From: Branchiostoma floridae
Lineage: Eukaryota; Chordata; Leptocardii; Amphioxiformes; Branchiostomatidae
Assembly (NCBI RefSeq): GCF_000003815.2
Contig: NC_049982.1
Coordinates: forward strand, 20,668,083 to 20,732,082
DNA length: 64,000 nucleotides
Reading direction: 5' to 3'
Shown here: piece after piece, positions 1 through 10,000 of the stretch
Numbering within the stretch: position 1 is the stretch's first letter
Layout: each line of letters starts with the position of its first letter
Notes under the pieces: model-generated
Told to the model about the DNA's origin: nothing
Databases searched by the model: none
Seen by the model: the letters and a program-made list of their open reading frames with translations, nothing else
Made by a program: the position numbers and the translations under genes

Positions 1-1
1 T

Positions 2-82
2 ACCAATACAAGACACGGGTCTGCCACAGCTGAGACCCTCAAGGCCGAACTCTACAGGTTTGCCAGGGTAATTCAAATATAA
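2..82 (+). CDS. Possible 3' end of an unidentified reading frame cut by the left window edge
   Basis: A frame open from the left edge reads 26 codons, including the protein-like stretch AETLKAELYRFARVIQ, before a TAA at 80-82. An AATAAA polyadenylation hexamer follows at 273-278, as expected for a terminal exon. I do not recognise the product. It could be the last exon of a gene lying to the left, the end of a transposon ORF, or chance. No splice site can be judged because the window starts inside it. Confidence 0.2.
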   Translation, partial: TNTRHGSATAETLKAELYRFARVIQI

Positions 83-2182
83 GCCCACCTTGCCCAGATA
101 TCATGATCCAGAAAAGTGACAAGAACGATCACGAACTCTGCAGCTGACATTGGCTTCTAATTATTGTCCACTGATGTTTTTTTTAAGATTACCATCATTT
201 TTATACAGTTAAAAGTTTTATACTGTAAATATTGCGGAATTGTTGTAATGTTATGTATTATTTTGTCGTGCGAATAAATGTCCTGTATTACTTTGACTCT
301 AGTGTTGTTTTGTCTGACCGGTTCGTTGAGTTGGAAAATAACTAGGTGCAAACTCTAGCTACCCATCCATGTTTGGGGCACGGGTTCCAATCTAATTTGA
401 AGCAATAATTCCCCTGTGTAACCCAATTTCCGCCAGCGAAAGTTTCTGTAGTGTTGGATTTCCACACAACTCATCAAAAATTGGTTATCGGGAACTTGGT
501 CGCCTAGAAAATTAAGAAATGCATTCTCAGTAACGTGAGACCTCGGTGTGGGGCCGGCCCTCTATTAGATATAAAATAGCTGGTCCGGCGACCTTTGATC
601 ATGAATGGCGTCATTCGAAATGTGGACTTTTTGTCGAGGTTTTATTTGATATTCCCTTCATCAGCTTAGCTTGAAGATGGTTAGTTTGGTATACCTCCAC
701 CTGGCCCCCTATGTCCCAATGGTTCCTGTAATATTTACCTTTTCCCCCCGAACACGTCACGGGTCGTGCCCCAGGGCACATACCTGGATGACGTAGTCAT
801 GACTCATCGGACGACACCTCGCCCTTTAAACAGTACAGGTCGGTACACCAGGAAACGAATCTCTGCAAAGTAGACTATTCAAGATTGTTCAAAAGTCTGT
901 TCCAATGCATTTGACGTAAAACGTGTCTTGTCTCTTTTGTTGCACTCCGAGTGCAGAGATCAAATTTTTCAAGCTGCACCTGGAATGTATCACTTGTCAA
1001 AAATGCCAACGGACAGTCCAGGTTGTCTAGCTAGTTTGAAGTGCAAGATTCATGACGCCCACAAGATCGTGTTCTAAACTTTTGTGGAGAAAATGTGGGT
1101 CTCTGACGTGCGCAAACAGTGCCATGTACCCTATAAACAGATGTACGTTTGCACATTGTACAAAATTATCGCCATCATGACTTTTTTAAGACACCACATC
1201 ATCTCTGCTTTACACGTATGGTATTTCGTTTTGGATAACTCTGGTCTGATAGGACCACACTTAACGTACAACTGAGCAAGCCCAGAGTGAAAATGCGAAA
1301 TACGAAAGAATCGCACGACGGCTCTGCTCTACCAATTGCTTCCATGAAAATATGTCTTGTCTGTTGACTTTGGAATTGGATCTCTGCAAAGTACTTCGAT
1401 GTGAAACCTGATCACAGTCCAAGGACAACCGGCTTTTTACATAATGGCCGTACAGAGTCACGATGATTGTTATGTTGCTGAACTATCGAGTAAGACGAAA
1501 CTGGCAAAACTCAATATTATGTAATAGGTATTTGTTTTAAATTAATGTTTATGTTGAAGGTTTAGGCTTAAGTGTTCTTTTTTTTTCTGACCGCAACAAA
1601 AGTCTGAAAATGTGTCCACAAAATGGCGGAAAAATAAGATGATTTCTGACAGACTATCGGACCCACTGAATATTAAAATTCAATCTTCTGTTGTGAGGGG
1701 GCTCTGGGAAATGAATGTTTTATTGGCGGGAACTCTCCATGGACCAATTGTCTGGGTCTTAGCTAGGACGTTCAATCAATTGGATTTCGGTTTGACGCAA
1801 TGTTATTACGTTAGTCATTTAAAAAAAATGTAATTTCGCTTTGTTATTTTGTACAGTATGAGATATGCTGTATTTCACAATGGAATGCAATTTCGAAGTG
1901 CTAGGTTTGTTCAAGGACGTTATATGAGACTGGTGGCTGGAATTTCTAGAAAGCTACGTCGGTACCAAGGATTATCTATATGATTTTGAACCCGAAATTC
2001 TGTATCTATATAGCCGGTATAAGACAACCTCCCTTCGACGTAACACACCAGCTTCGCAGGCACTCGGCGCTGAGGTAAATTATTGAAGAACACGACTTGA
2101 AAATTGGAGTGCGTGACATTACATGTACATGTACATGTACCAGTATTTGACGTGTGTTCTCACAGGACCACAGGCGTGGCAA
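83..2182. other. Unassigned sequence, no supported gene
   Basis: Only short frames under about 85 codons occur, with no recognisable family motif. The stretch contains a run of overlapping ACATGT units near 2125-2141 and no clear transposon ends. I see no coding signal that I can defend. Confidence 0.4.
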
Positions 2183-2226
2183 TGACGTCACGATGACGTC
2201 ATTTGCCATCTTGTTTCTATGACAAC
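2183..2226. promoter_or_regulatory. Promoter-like cluster: two CREs, a YY1-like site and an RFX X-box
   Basis: Two perfect palindromic CRE sites (TGACGTCA) lie at 2183-2190 and 2194-2201. They are followed by GCCATCTTG (2205-2213), the YY1-type core. GTTTCTATGACAAC (2213-2226) fits the RFX X-box consensus GTHNYYATRRNAAC at every position. A good splice donor context (AAGTAAG) follows at about 2253-2259. Such clusters mark promoters in animals. The gene served is not clear: it may be an upstream non-coding exon of POLL or an unrecognised gene. Confidence 0.45.
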
Positions 2227-3490
2227 CAAACATTTCGTGACTTTTACGGCACAAGTAAGATAGGTTGTATCATTCACTGAAATGTATATTTTGTGGTGTG
2301 CCATTTGTCACGAATTCTTTTGGATGATATTCATCCCCCTATTGATTGCGACACTGTGCATTGTCACAACATAATGTTGAATTTGCTTGAACCATATGAC
2401 ATCATAGGGATGAGTCACAGCTACCGAAAACAAGGCCTCTGACGGGAAGATCCGAAGTTATCTGCAAGAGTACCGTAGAAGCATCCAGGAGGCATTGGTA
2501 GGTAGACCCGGTGTAGCAGGCTGGAACCGGACGTAGGACCGGCGATGCCGGACTGCATGAGGATCGGGGTTGAACGAGACCGCTTTGATTTTTGAAGGAT
2601 TCAAACATTAAACTCCCACGTCGCATCTCTCTCAAGAAAAGGAAAACGTTTAATAACCCTCAATCAAGAAACTCTCAGAAAATTGTTACAAAACGAGTCC
2701 TTCTAATTCTAGTCACCCAGTTTCATGTTCTCTTCGTGGCAAAAAGTGAGCAAGTTTAAGATTGATTGCCTTGAATCACGTACGGGAAGAAGCGCTGAAA
2801 CAGTGTCAGGTTGCTATGTGCTGTACATTAGCGACCCCTGGCGGTTGGTCTGTATACTGCAGGCCATGGGTATTAGTTTGCACTGTGTAGTATGGATTAT
2901 CTCCGACAGGTGGCTCTAGTAGATCAGGTCGGAGACAATGGATGAGCGAGGACTTCAATGGAACAATGTGGTTATAATTAGATGGAACTGATGTCAGTCT
3001 GTCAGTGTTAGATCATAAAATTCCCATCAACTGGACTGCAAACAACTTGCAACAGCAAATTGCATGAATAAGGCACTTACTTCATAATGGAGATCTGAAC
3101 ATGTGATACTTGGAGTTGGACTGACATTTCTTTCCCTACTACAGAATTGGATGGGCCCTTTATTAATTGGCCCTTTATTAATTGTCATGATCATGAATAC
3201 TTGATTTGGCTCCTACTTAGAATAGTCTTATAGGCAGAGTTTAATAATTTATGTCCCCAAAGTCAATAGAATCAATTATAAATACCCCTGTTCATGAGTC
3301 TAGATTCATGTAGAGGCAAGAGCAAAACAGAAGACAACAAATCAACAATGTCCAACAATAAAATATTGTCTTTTATTAATTATTTGAGTGGACTTATATG
3401 TGACCATATTCCTGATCAGCTCTACTAGTATATGACAGGTACCTTTGTTTATAAGTCATACAGAAACGCTTTATGTATGTATACCAGCTA

Positions 3491-4251
3491 AAATAGTGAC
3501 GGACTTAGACTTCGCAGATGATATTGCGTTGATATCCGACACTGCAGTAATGCAGTCGAGCGTAAATGTCAAAGGATTGGCCTACAGTTGAACACGAAAA
3601 AGACTAAGGTCATTGCTTTCAATTCAACAGACAAGAATGTTGCTACTCTTGACGGCACTCGACTAGAGGTAGTACCCGACTTCAAGTACCTCGGTGGCTG
3701 GATTGCCTCAACAGCACACGACATGAAAGTGAGACGAGCACTAGCTTGGAATGCCTTACACAGCATGAGGAGAGTGTGGCAGTCGGGAATGGCTGACGAC
3801 CTTAAACGACGCCTCTTTGTCTCTACAGTCGAGTGTGTGCTGCTGTATGGCTCAGAAACCTGGACACTAACAATACAGGATGAGAAGGCACTGGATGGCA
3901 TGTACACAAGAATGCTAAGGAGAGCTCTAAATGTGTCTTGGGAGGACCATGTAAAGAACACAGCACTATATGGTAACCTGCCTAGACTAAGTGATAAGAT
4001 CAGGCAAAGGCGCATGCAGCTCTCTGGCCACTATGTGCGACACCCAGAACTAGTGGCAAATGAGTTTATCTTATGGGAACCGGTCCAGGGTAAAAGAAAA
4101 CCTGGCAGGCAGAAAAACCACCTTTATAGACACACTCAAGCGAGATTCCGGGCTCGACAGACTGAGCAGCACAAATGAACTACGTTCACTGATGAAGGAT
4201 AGGGAGGAGTGGAGAAGGAGGGTCCAGCATGCTTCCCGTGTTGGCATCTGA
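3491..4251 (+). mobile_element. Decayed non-LTR retrotransposon, reverse transcriptase C-terminal part
   Basis: The catalytic RT motif appears as DFADDIAL near 3508-3533. After a frameshift the main frame runs to about 4110, with LNTKKTKVIAF, DFKYLGGWI and the LLYGSETWTL block typical of LINE reverse transcriptases, then a basic tail with WEDHVKNTALYGNLPRLSDK. A second frameshift near 4115 moves the end (TFIDTLKRDSGLD...EEWRRRV) into another frame, ending in TGA at 4249-4251. At least two frameshifts and loss of the 5' part show a dead copy. The exact LINE clade is not resolved from this fragment. Confidence 0.8.
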
Positions 4252-4961
4252 CGATGTCCTCGACTGACTTATGTATGTATTTTTGACATGAAACGAACAA
4301 TGAAGGAATTATAGTGTACTGGTACAGGAACAAATGCGAGACGAGTGCACAATCTCTTGCAGATTTTGACATCTTGGATGACACCTTTTATAATGGAAGA
4401 AAATGTCTTATAAGATTGAAGCATACTCTTTCATCAGACAAGTTGGCACTCTTAATATCATGTTGAGAAGTTGAGAACACTTACGATATCATTTCACATA
4501 CTTGTTCTTTGAAAGCATAATGCCTCTCCGTAGTAAAGGATGACCACTCTCCCTTTCCTTGATTGCACATAACATTACTTAAGTTACCGTTACTTCTGTG
4601 TTTGCTCAAGGACTATTCACTTGTAGTATCCTTAGTTTGCTATGGTATGTTCTATTCTGATATCAGACATACACTGGCTATCAGCCCAACTGACTTAATG
4701 CTACATGCACTTATGCTAGGAAATATCAACATTGATGGGGCTACTGTCCAGATGATATAATGAGCAGATATAAGTTGACTTAAACAGTCATGATGAAGTT
4801 AATAGTTAAACCATTGTGGTGATACAACTTAAACCACCTGACTACCAACCATCCAAATCCTGCAGACAGGAATGACCTTTCTAACTGTTGGTCCAACATT
4901 GTCTATCTAATTTTTAGTCCTCTTTTGTGGTAGTGTGACTGTGTAGTGCAGTTTTAATGTA
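4252..4961. other. Gap between LINE remnant and NPL; nothing recognised
   Basis: AT-rich sequence with no frame longer than about 65 codons and no recognisable motif. Its right part would be the 3' untranslated region of the leftward NPL gene. Confidence 0.4.
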
Positions 4962-4967
4962 TTTATT
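4962..4967 (-). terminator. Candidate polyadenylation signal for NPL
   Basis: AATAAA on the minus strand, about 200 bp downstream of the NPL stop codon. It is the right distance and strand for NPL mRNA 3' end formation, but a lone hexamer is weak evidence. Confidence 0.35.
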
Positions 4968-5164
4968 CCTCTTAATTCCTTTTCATTTAATGCAGGCTGA
5001 TTGGATGTGGTATACAGAAAATGTCAGGTGTATTACAACAGTTGCATGTTACCAGGATGTGAGTTGTTTCATTGCAAATGTCTCATATACTGTCCACACG
5101 GACATGGAAGTCAGTCTCAGAATTTAATAACTTGACATGTAGTTTAAGTGTGCAGGACAGTTTA

Positions 5165-6082
5165 CTAATAAATACCATTGAAGAATCCTGCTTCTTCCAG
5201 CTCCTGGCGTACCTTTTTCATCTCGCCTTCAGAGCGATAGACGATGGGGTGGCGGGGAGGACCCATGTCGATTTCCGATACCAGGCTCATGACCTGTTTG
5301 TTGATCCCGGCGTCGAAGCTGTGAGCAAACAGGACTCCGACAAGAGACTGGGATTTGTCGAGAAGCTTGAGTGCCATTTCCATGTCTCCATTTTTGTACA
5401 CTTCGATCAGTTTGTTGTACAAACGTCCGGCGTAGTTGTAGGTGCTCCCAATGAAGCTCCTGCAGCCCAGAGGGAGAACACAGAGCATCTGCTCGTCACA
5501 GCCATACGGGAACATGTACTTGTCACCAAACAGCCTGATGCTACGGCGCAAGTCCTTCAGGTTGGCCCCAGTGAACTTGACTCCGCTGAATGTTGGCACT
5601 CCAAGCTTCTCCACAGCATTGACTAAGTCCTCTATCAGTATGTCTACACCTGTGTAACCAGGCAGGTGGTAGTAGAGCAGGGGGGTCTTGGGGGCAGCAT
5701 CATACAGCATCTTGAGGTGTTCGGCCACCTTGGAGGCATTTTTTGGTTTGAAGACCACGGTGGGCAGGGTGCTGATCCCCTGTACCCCAACACTCTCCGC
5801 GTGTGTGGCAAGATCCTGGGAGTCCGGGATGCTGATACCGCCCACATGGACGATCACGTTCTGCAACTTCCCACTTCCAGCAGACACCCACTTCTCCGTC
5901 AGTTGTTTCCTCTCAGCCAATGAGAAGCTTGCACCTTCGCCAGTACTGCCACAGATAAACACGTTCAGCACACCCTGGGACACCAGGTGGTTGACGTACT
6001 GATCTATGATGTCTAGGTTAAGGTCACCATTCTCCTTCACTGGTGTGAAGACAGCGGCTATCAAACCTTCGATCCGCAGCAT
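5165..6082 (-). CDS. NPL: N-acetylneuraminate lyase (sialic acid aldolase), intronless coding sequence
   Basis: Cleaves free sialic acid (Neu5Ac) to N-acetylmannosamine and pyruvate in the cytosol. The 305-residue frame matches the DHDPS/NAL class I aldolase family along its whole length. It has the substrate loop GSTGEG (about 45-50), LLYYHLPG with the active-site tyrosine (about 138), GVKFTG with the Schiff-base lysine (about 169), FPYGCDEQ, GSTYNYAG and the NPL-like ending MSLVSEIDMGPPRHP. I start at ATG 6080-6082 because MLRIEGLIAAVFTP aligns with the family start. A strong splice acceptor (CTATTTCTCAG) sits 7 bp upstream, so an untranslated 5' exon is likely. Vertebrate NPL is split over many exons, whereas here the coding sequence is unbroken, which suggests a retrocopy or wholesale intron loss. 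The frame is intact, so it is probably active. A hydroxyproline-pathway HOGA1-type aldolase is less likely given the YYH and MGPPR motifs. Confidence 0.88.
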   Translation of the reverse strand: MLRIEGLIAAVFTPVKENGDLNLDIIDQYVNHLVSQGVLNVFICGSTGEGASFSLAERKQLTEKWVSAGSGKLQNVIVHVGGISIPDSQDLATHAESVGVQGISTLPTVVFKPKNASKVAEHLKMLYDAAPKTPLLYYHLPGYTGVDILIEDLVNAVEKLGVPTFSGVKFTGANLKDLRRSIRLFGDKYMFPYGCDEQMLCVLPLGCRSFIGSTYNYAGRLYNKLIEVYKNGDMEMALKLLDKSQSLVGVLFAHSFDAGINKQVMSLVSEIDMGPPRHPIVYRSEGEMKKVRQELEEAGFFNGIY

Positions 6083-6329
6083 GATGTCCCTGAGAAATAG
6101 AAGCAAATGGTTATTTCATTATCACAATAATTGTAATACCACCGTATTGCCAGGTTATCAAGCAGATGAATGAAAAATTTCACAGTTGACATTTGTGGAT
6201 CCAGCTGACCTGTACTTATGTATTTCAATGCAATTATTCTGTTGCAATAGTATATCTTGAGGTAGTCATGCAAATACAGCCTCAACATAATCTTGTCTTC
6301 TTTATACTAATACACTCAGACAGCTGTGG

Positions 6330-6474
6330 CCAATCAGAAGAAAGTTTGTCCCATTGTAGTATGTTACTTCTGTTACAGCTATGGCCAATCAGAGGAAAGT
6401 CTGTATTGAAGTTCTTTCAGTTTCAACCAATCGGGACTCGACTGCTCCAAGCAGGTCTCACACAGCTGGCCAAT
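6330..6474 (-). promoter_or_regulatory. Four CCAAT boxes upstream of NPL
   Basis: CCAAT occurs at 6330-6334, 6385-6389, 6427-6431 and 6470-6474, about 250-390 bp upstream of the NPL start codon. Spacings are 55, 42 and 43 bp. The first two sit in near-identical contexts (CAGCTGTGGCCAATCAG and CAGCTATGGCCAATCAG). Multiple spaced CCAAT boxes are the hallmark of NF-Y-driven promoters. They could drive NPL leftward through an untranslated first exon. Confidence 0.5.
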
Positions 6475-7011
6475 TAGAACAAAGCTCTTCTGTCCTGATA
6501 CATTCCCTCATGAACCCCAAATATTTTAGAGGAGTGAATTGATTTTAACATCAGATAAAATGAGAATTGAAATGACTCTGATGTTAATAAAAAGCCTGTA
6601 CCAGTATATACATGACACTTACAAGCAACAGTACTAAAAAGAGTGGTTTCTGAAACTTCCATGCAAATTGATGTTTCAAAACATATGGACATATATATTT
6701 GGTAATAAACAAATCTCTTTGTCAGGTACAGGCTGCATTCAAGCCTTCCCTTTACCCAGATCTCTCTCTGTGATTATACACAGATATGTACGTTTATTGT
6801 TATCGATTGATACACCAACATATTAATTTCTTTCTTACAGGTGTATGTGTAAGGAAATTCAATTATTTCAATTACACTTGGCTTGGGTTTATTGCCATTT
6901 ATTCAAGCAAACATTGTTAGGGGATGATAGCATAAATATCTTACTGGGAAGACCGAAGAGTATATCAATAAGAACCTCAGGAAAGTTGACATTGAACATT
7001 TTGTTTTGCAG

Positions 7012-10000
7012 GTTTCCTGACAGATGACCTTGTGACCCAGGAGGACAATGGAGAACAGAAGAAGTACCTGGGTGTGTGTCGCCTGCCTGGGGAGGGCAGG
7101 AAGGTGAGGGTTGTAGTAGTGCAGTAGTACTACTGTCACATACATTATGTACCTGTGTAGTAGTGCAGTAGTACTACTGTCACATACATTATGTACCTGT
7201 GTAGTAGTGCAGTAGTACTACTGTCACATACATTATGTACCTGTGTAGTAGTGCAGTAGTACTACTGTCACATACATTATGTACCTGTGTAGTAGTGCAG
7301 TAGTACTACTGTCACATACATTATGTACCTGTGTAGTAGTGCAGTAGTACTACTGTCACATACATTATGTACCTGTGTAGTAGTGCAGTAGTACTACTGT
7401 CACATACATTATGTACCTGTGTAGTAGTGCAGTAGTAGTACTGTCACATACATTATGTACCTGTGTAGTAGTGCAGTAGTACTACTGTCACATACATTAT
7501 GTACCTGTGTAGTAGTGCAGTAGTACTACTGTCACATACATTATGTACCTGTGTAGTAGTGCAGTAGTAGTACTGTCACATACATTATGTACCTGATGAT
7601 CAATGGAAAGGACAGAAGGTGCAACGGACAACTGTGTGTCTTACTGGAGCAGCAGTACTTTATAGGGAGCATTGCTGCAGCCAAGCAATTTGACAGAGCA
7701 CTTAACAAATCTCACTCAGTCTGATAATTCCACAACCCCATTTCGTTTGATGTGTTGTGTACTGTTTGTCATCAAGTATGCAAATACGTATGATTGTATT
7801 GAGTTTTTAACCTCAACTCTAGTAGTATGTAATCTGTTATCAACACATTACACACTCTTGATGTTTAAGGCTTTTTTTGTAGCTTAGGTAAAGCTCCTGT
7901 CCAGTCCCAATTAAGTAATTAGTCACCAATAATCATTGGAACTACCTCGAGTTGAAGCAACAGTATGATTAGAAGGTCTACATGATGATTACAGCATCAA
8001 TGGCTTATTCCTGTCAACGTCATGACCTGACATATCAAGCAATGTAGTTCTAATTGTGACGTCAATAGTGACCTTTACATGGACAAATGCTTGGACAGGG
8101 AGCCTACTAGTACTACTGGTTATGTGTTTGAAGGTCAGAGGTTGAATGTTACACATGCGCTGGGTGATCAGTAGTCAACAGTCTAACTTTTTTCCAAACA
8201 AAGCCAAGTCTTTACTTCCCTATTTTGCACAGAGACATTGTCTACATATTTAACCTTTAGAACACTGCAGTAGCCATGGTGACGGATTCTTTACTGGTCA
8301 CGGTTAGGCAGCAGGGGGAAGGTCAATGTGATGTACAGTAGATTTGGTACCAAAGGTGAGGGCTGAAGTTCTGAGTCAGACACAGTCCTAAAAAAAACAG
8401 TTGTAGAGTTTCTCAGTTCAAGATGTTGATTGTGATTGGTAAATGACAAAATCTGATCTGACTGAATAAGATAAACTACAGATATACTTAGTCTAACAGG
8501 TGGTTTCTAAAGGCAGTGGGGAGTGACAATCTGATAACCACACCTATGTTTGAGTTCAGTAACACCTGTATGACAGGCATTTCCTCACAAGATGTCACAC
8601 TAGATAGTAAATCCCCACTAAGAGAGATGAGGGTCCTAAGAACGCAAGACAGAGGGTTGGGTTTTTGGTTACATCTAGAACCATGCCTAAGTTTGTTTAT
8701 GGTGTTCCGGGTGGGTTGCTGTGAGAATACCTACTCGGATACTTCCTGCATACCCACCAGGTGTACTAGAGCGGATTCATGGCAAGAACTGGATTAACAT
8801 GAGCTGTCAGCTGTGTCCTGTTGATGTACATGTAATGGTGGTATGACTAGCTACAACAGAATAAAATGTGATGGAAAAAAATCAGATAGCCCAGCAGTCA
8901 AACATATAACCATTACATGTCCAAGCATGCATTAGTGCAAATAGTATACCACAGTTTTTAAAAGCATGATTAGTCGTGCAGACTTCAGTTTACACAGTCA
9001 GACAAACTGTGATAATTTTGTAACTAAGTCTTGTAGCTGTAGGCCTATGTAATAAAACACATGTACATAACAATACTAGTACATGTGTTCAACTACAGTC
9101 TACAGACCAACCAACCCAACAGACCAAGAACCAGGATTGGACTAGCTTCTAGGTTACATGAATCAACAGAAATGAAACTGATATTTTGCCAGGTCCTGTT
9201 AAGTTCTCAGCACATCATGCTATTATACTAAAAAGTTTACACTTATAAGAGAAATGGTAAATGTGTTCATATTTTGTATTCCAGCACCGGCGGCTGGACA
9301 TAATAGTAATCCCGTACAGTGAGTTTGCTTGTGCCCTGATGTACTTCACTGGCTCCGCACACTTCAACAGGTCCATGAGGGCACTGGCCATCAAGAAGGT
9401 GAATTTAGTCCTGAGTATGGCACATACTTTGGGCATATGTATATCTTTATTTGAAGTGCAAAATGACAAGACAAACATACAGTACAGCTGGTTTGGCACA
9501 CCAACATACAAATGTAACAAATCACCCAGAAACATTGCTGTGGTAATAGCAGTGTGAAATGTGCCAGGGTTAAAGGTTTCTAGTATTTACTGCAAACTTT
9601 TCATTCATAAGCCAGGGAGTGGTCAGAGAATTAGTTCTAATTTATCAAAGTCAGAGTGGCATGAAACTTTAATCCACATTCCCCACTGGGATTCTGAAAT
9701 CATAATGGACAGAATATTTCCTTTGTTATCCCCATTGAACCCAAATGCTTCTACAATGGTTGTCCAGGTTTGATTTTGATTTTCTGTATTTGCACACGTG
9801 TACACATACCCATGTACCCGTATACCCATCGTCTCTTTAGACGGACGGAAGCCAATGATGATGTCACCAAGGAGGTTATATTCAGAAAACCTCCTTGATG
9901 TCACATATACATCTGTTTTTTCCAGATTGTATGCCTGTATTTTTTCATTGACAAAAAAGTGAGATAAGATGACAAATGACCTAGATCATCATTTAAAAAA

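Noticed and set aside
3145-3185. Tandem GGCCCTTTATTAATTG pair
   Set aside because: A single 16-bp slippage duplication with no further structure.
3569-4015. 148-codon minus-strand open frame
   Set aside because: It is the antisense shadow of the LINE reverse transcriptase at 3491-4251 and has no protein-family features.
5442-6002. Several plus-strand open frames across the NPL locus
   Set aside because: They are reverse-strand shadows of the intact aldolase frame.
7111-7594. CRISPR-like array
   Set aside because: There are no unique spacers between repeats; the 44-bp units abut, so it is a minisatellite in an animal intron.
9261-9557. 98-codon open frame as an independent small gene
   Set aside because: Its first part is a POLL exon (9285-9398); the rest is read-through into the intron.
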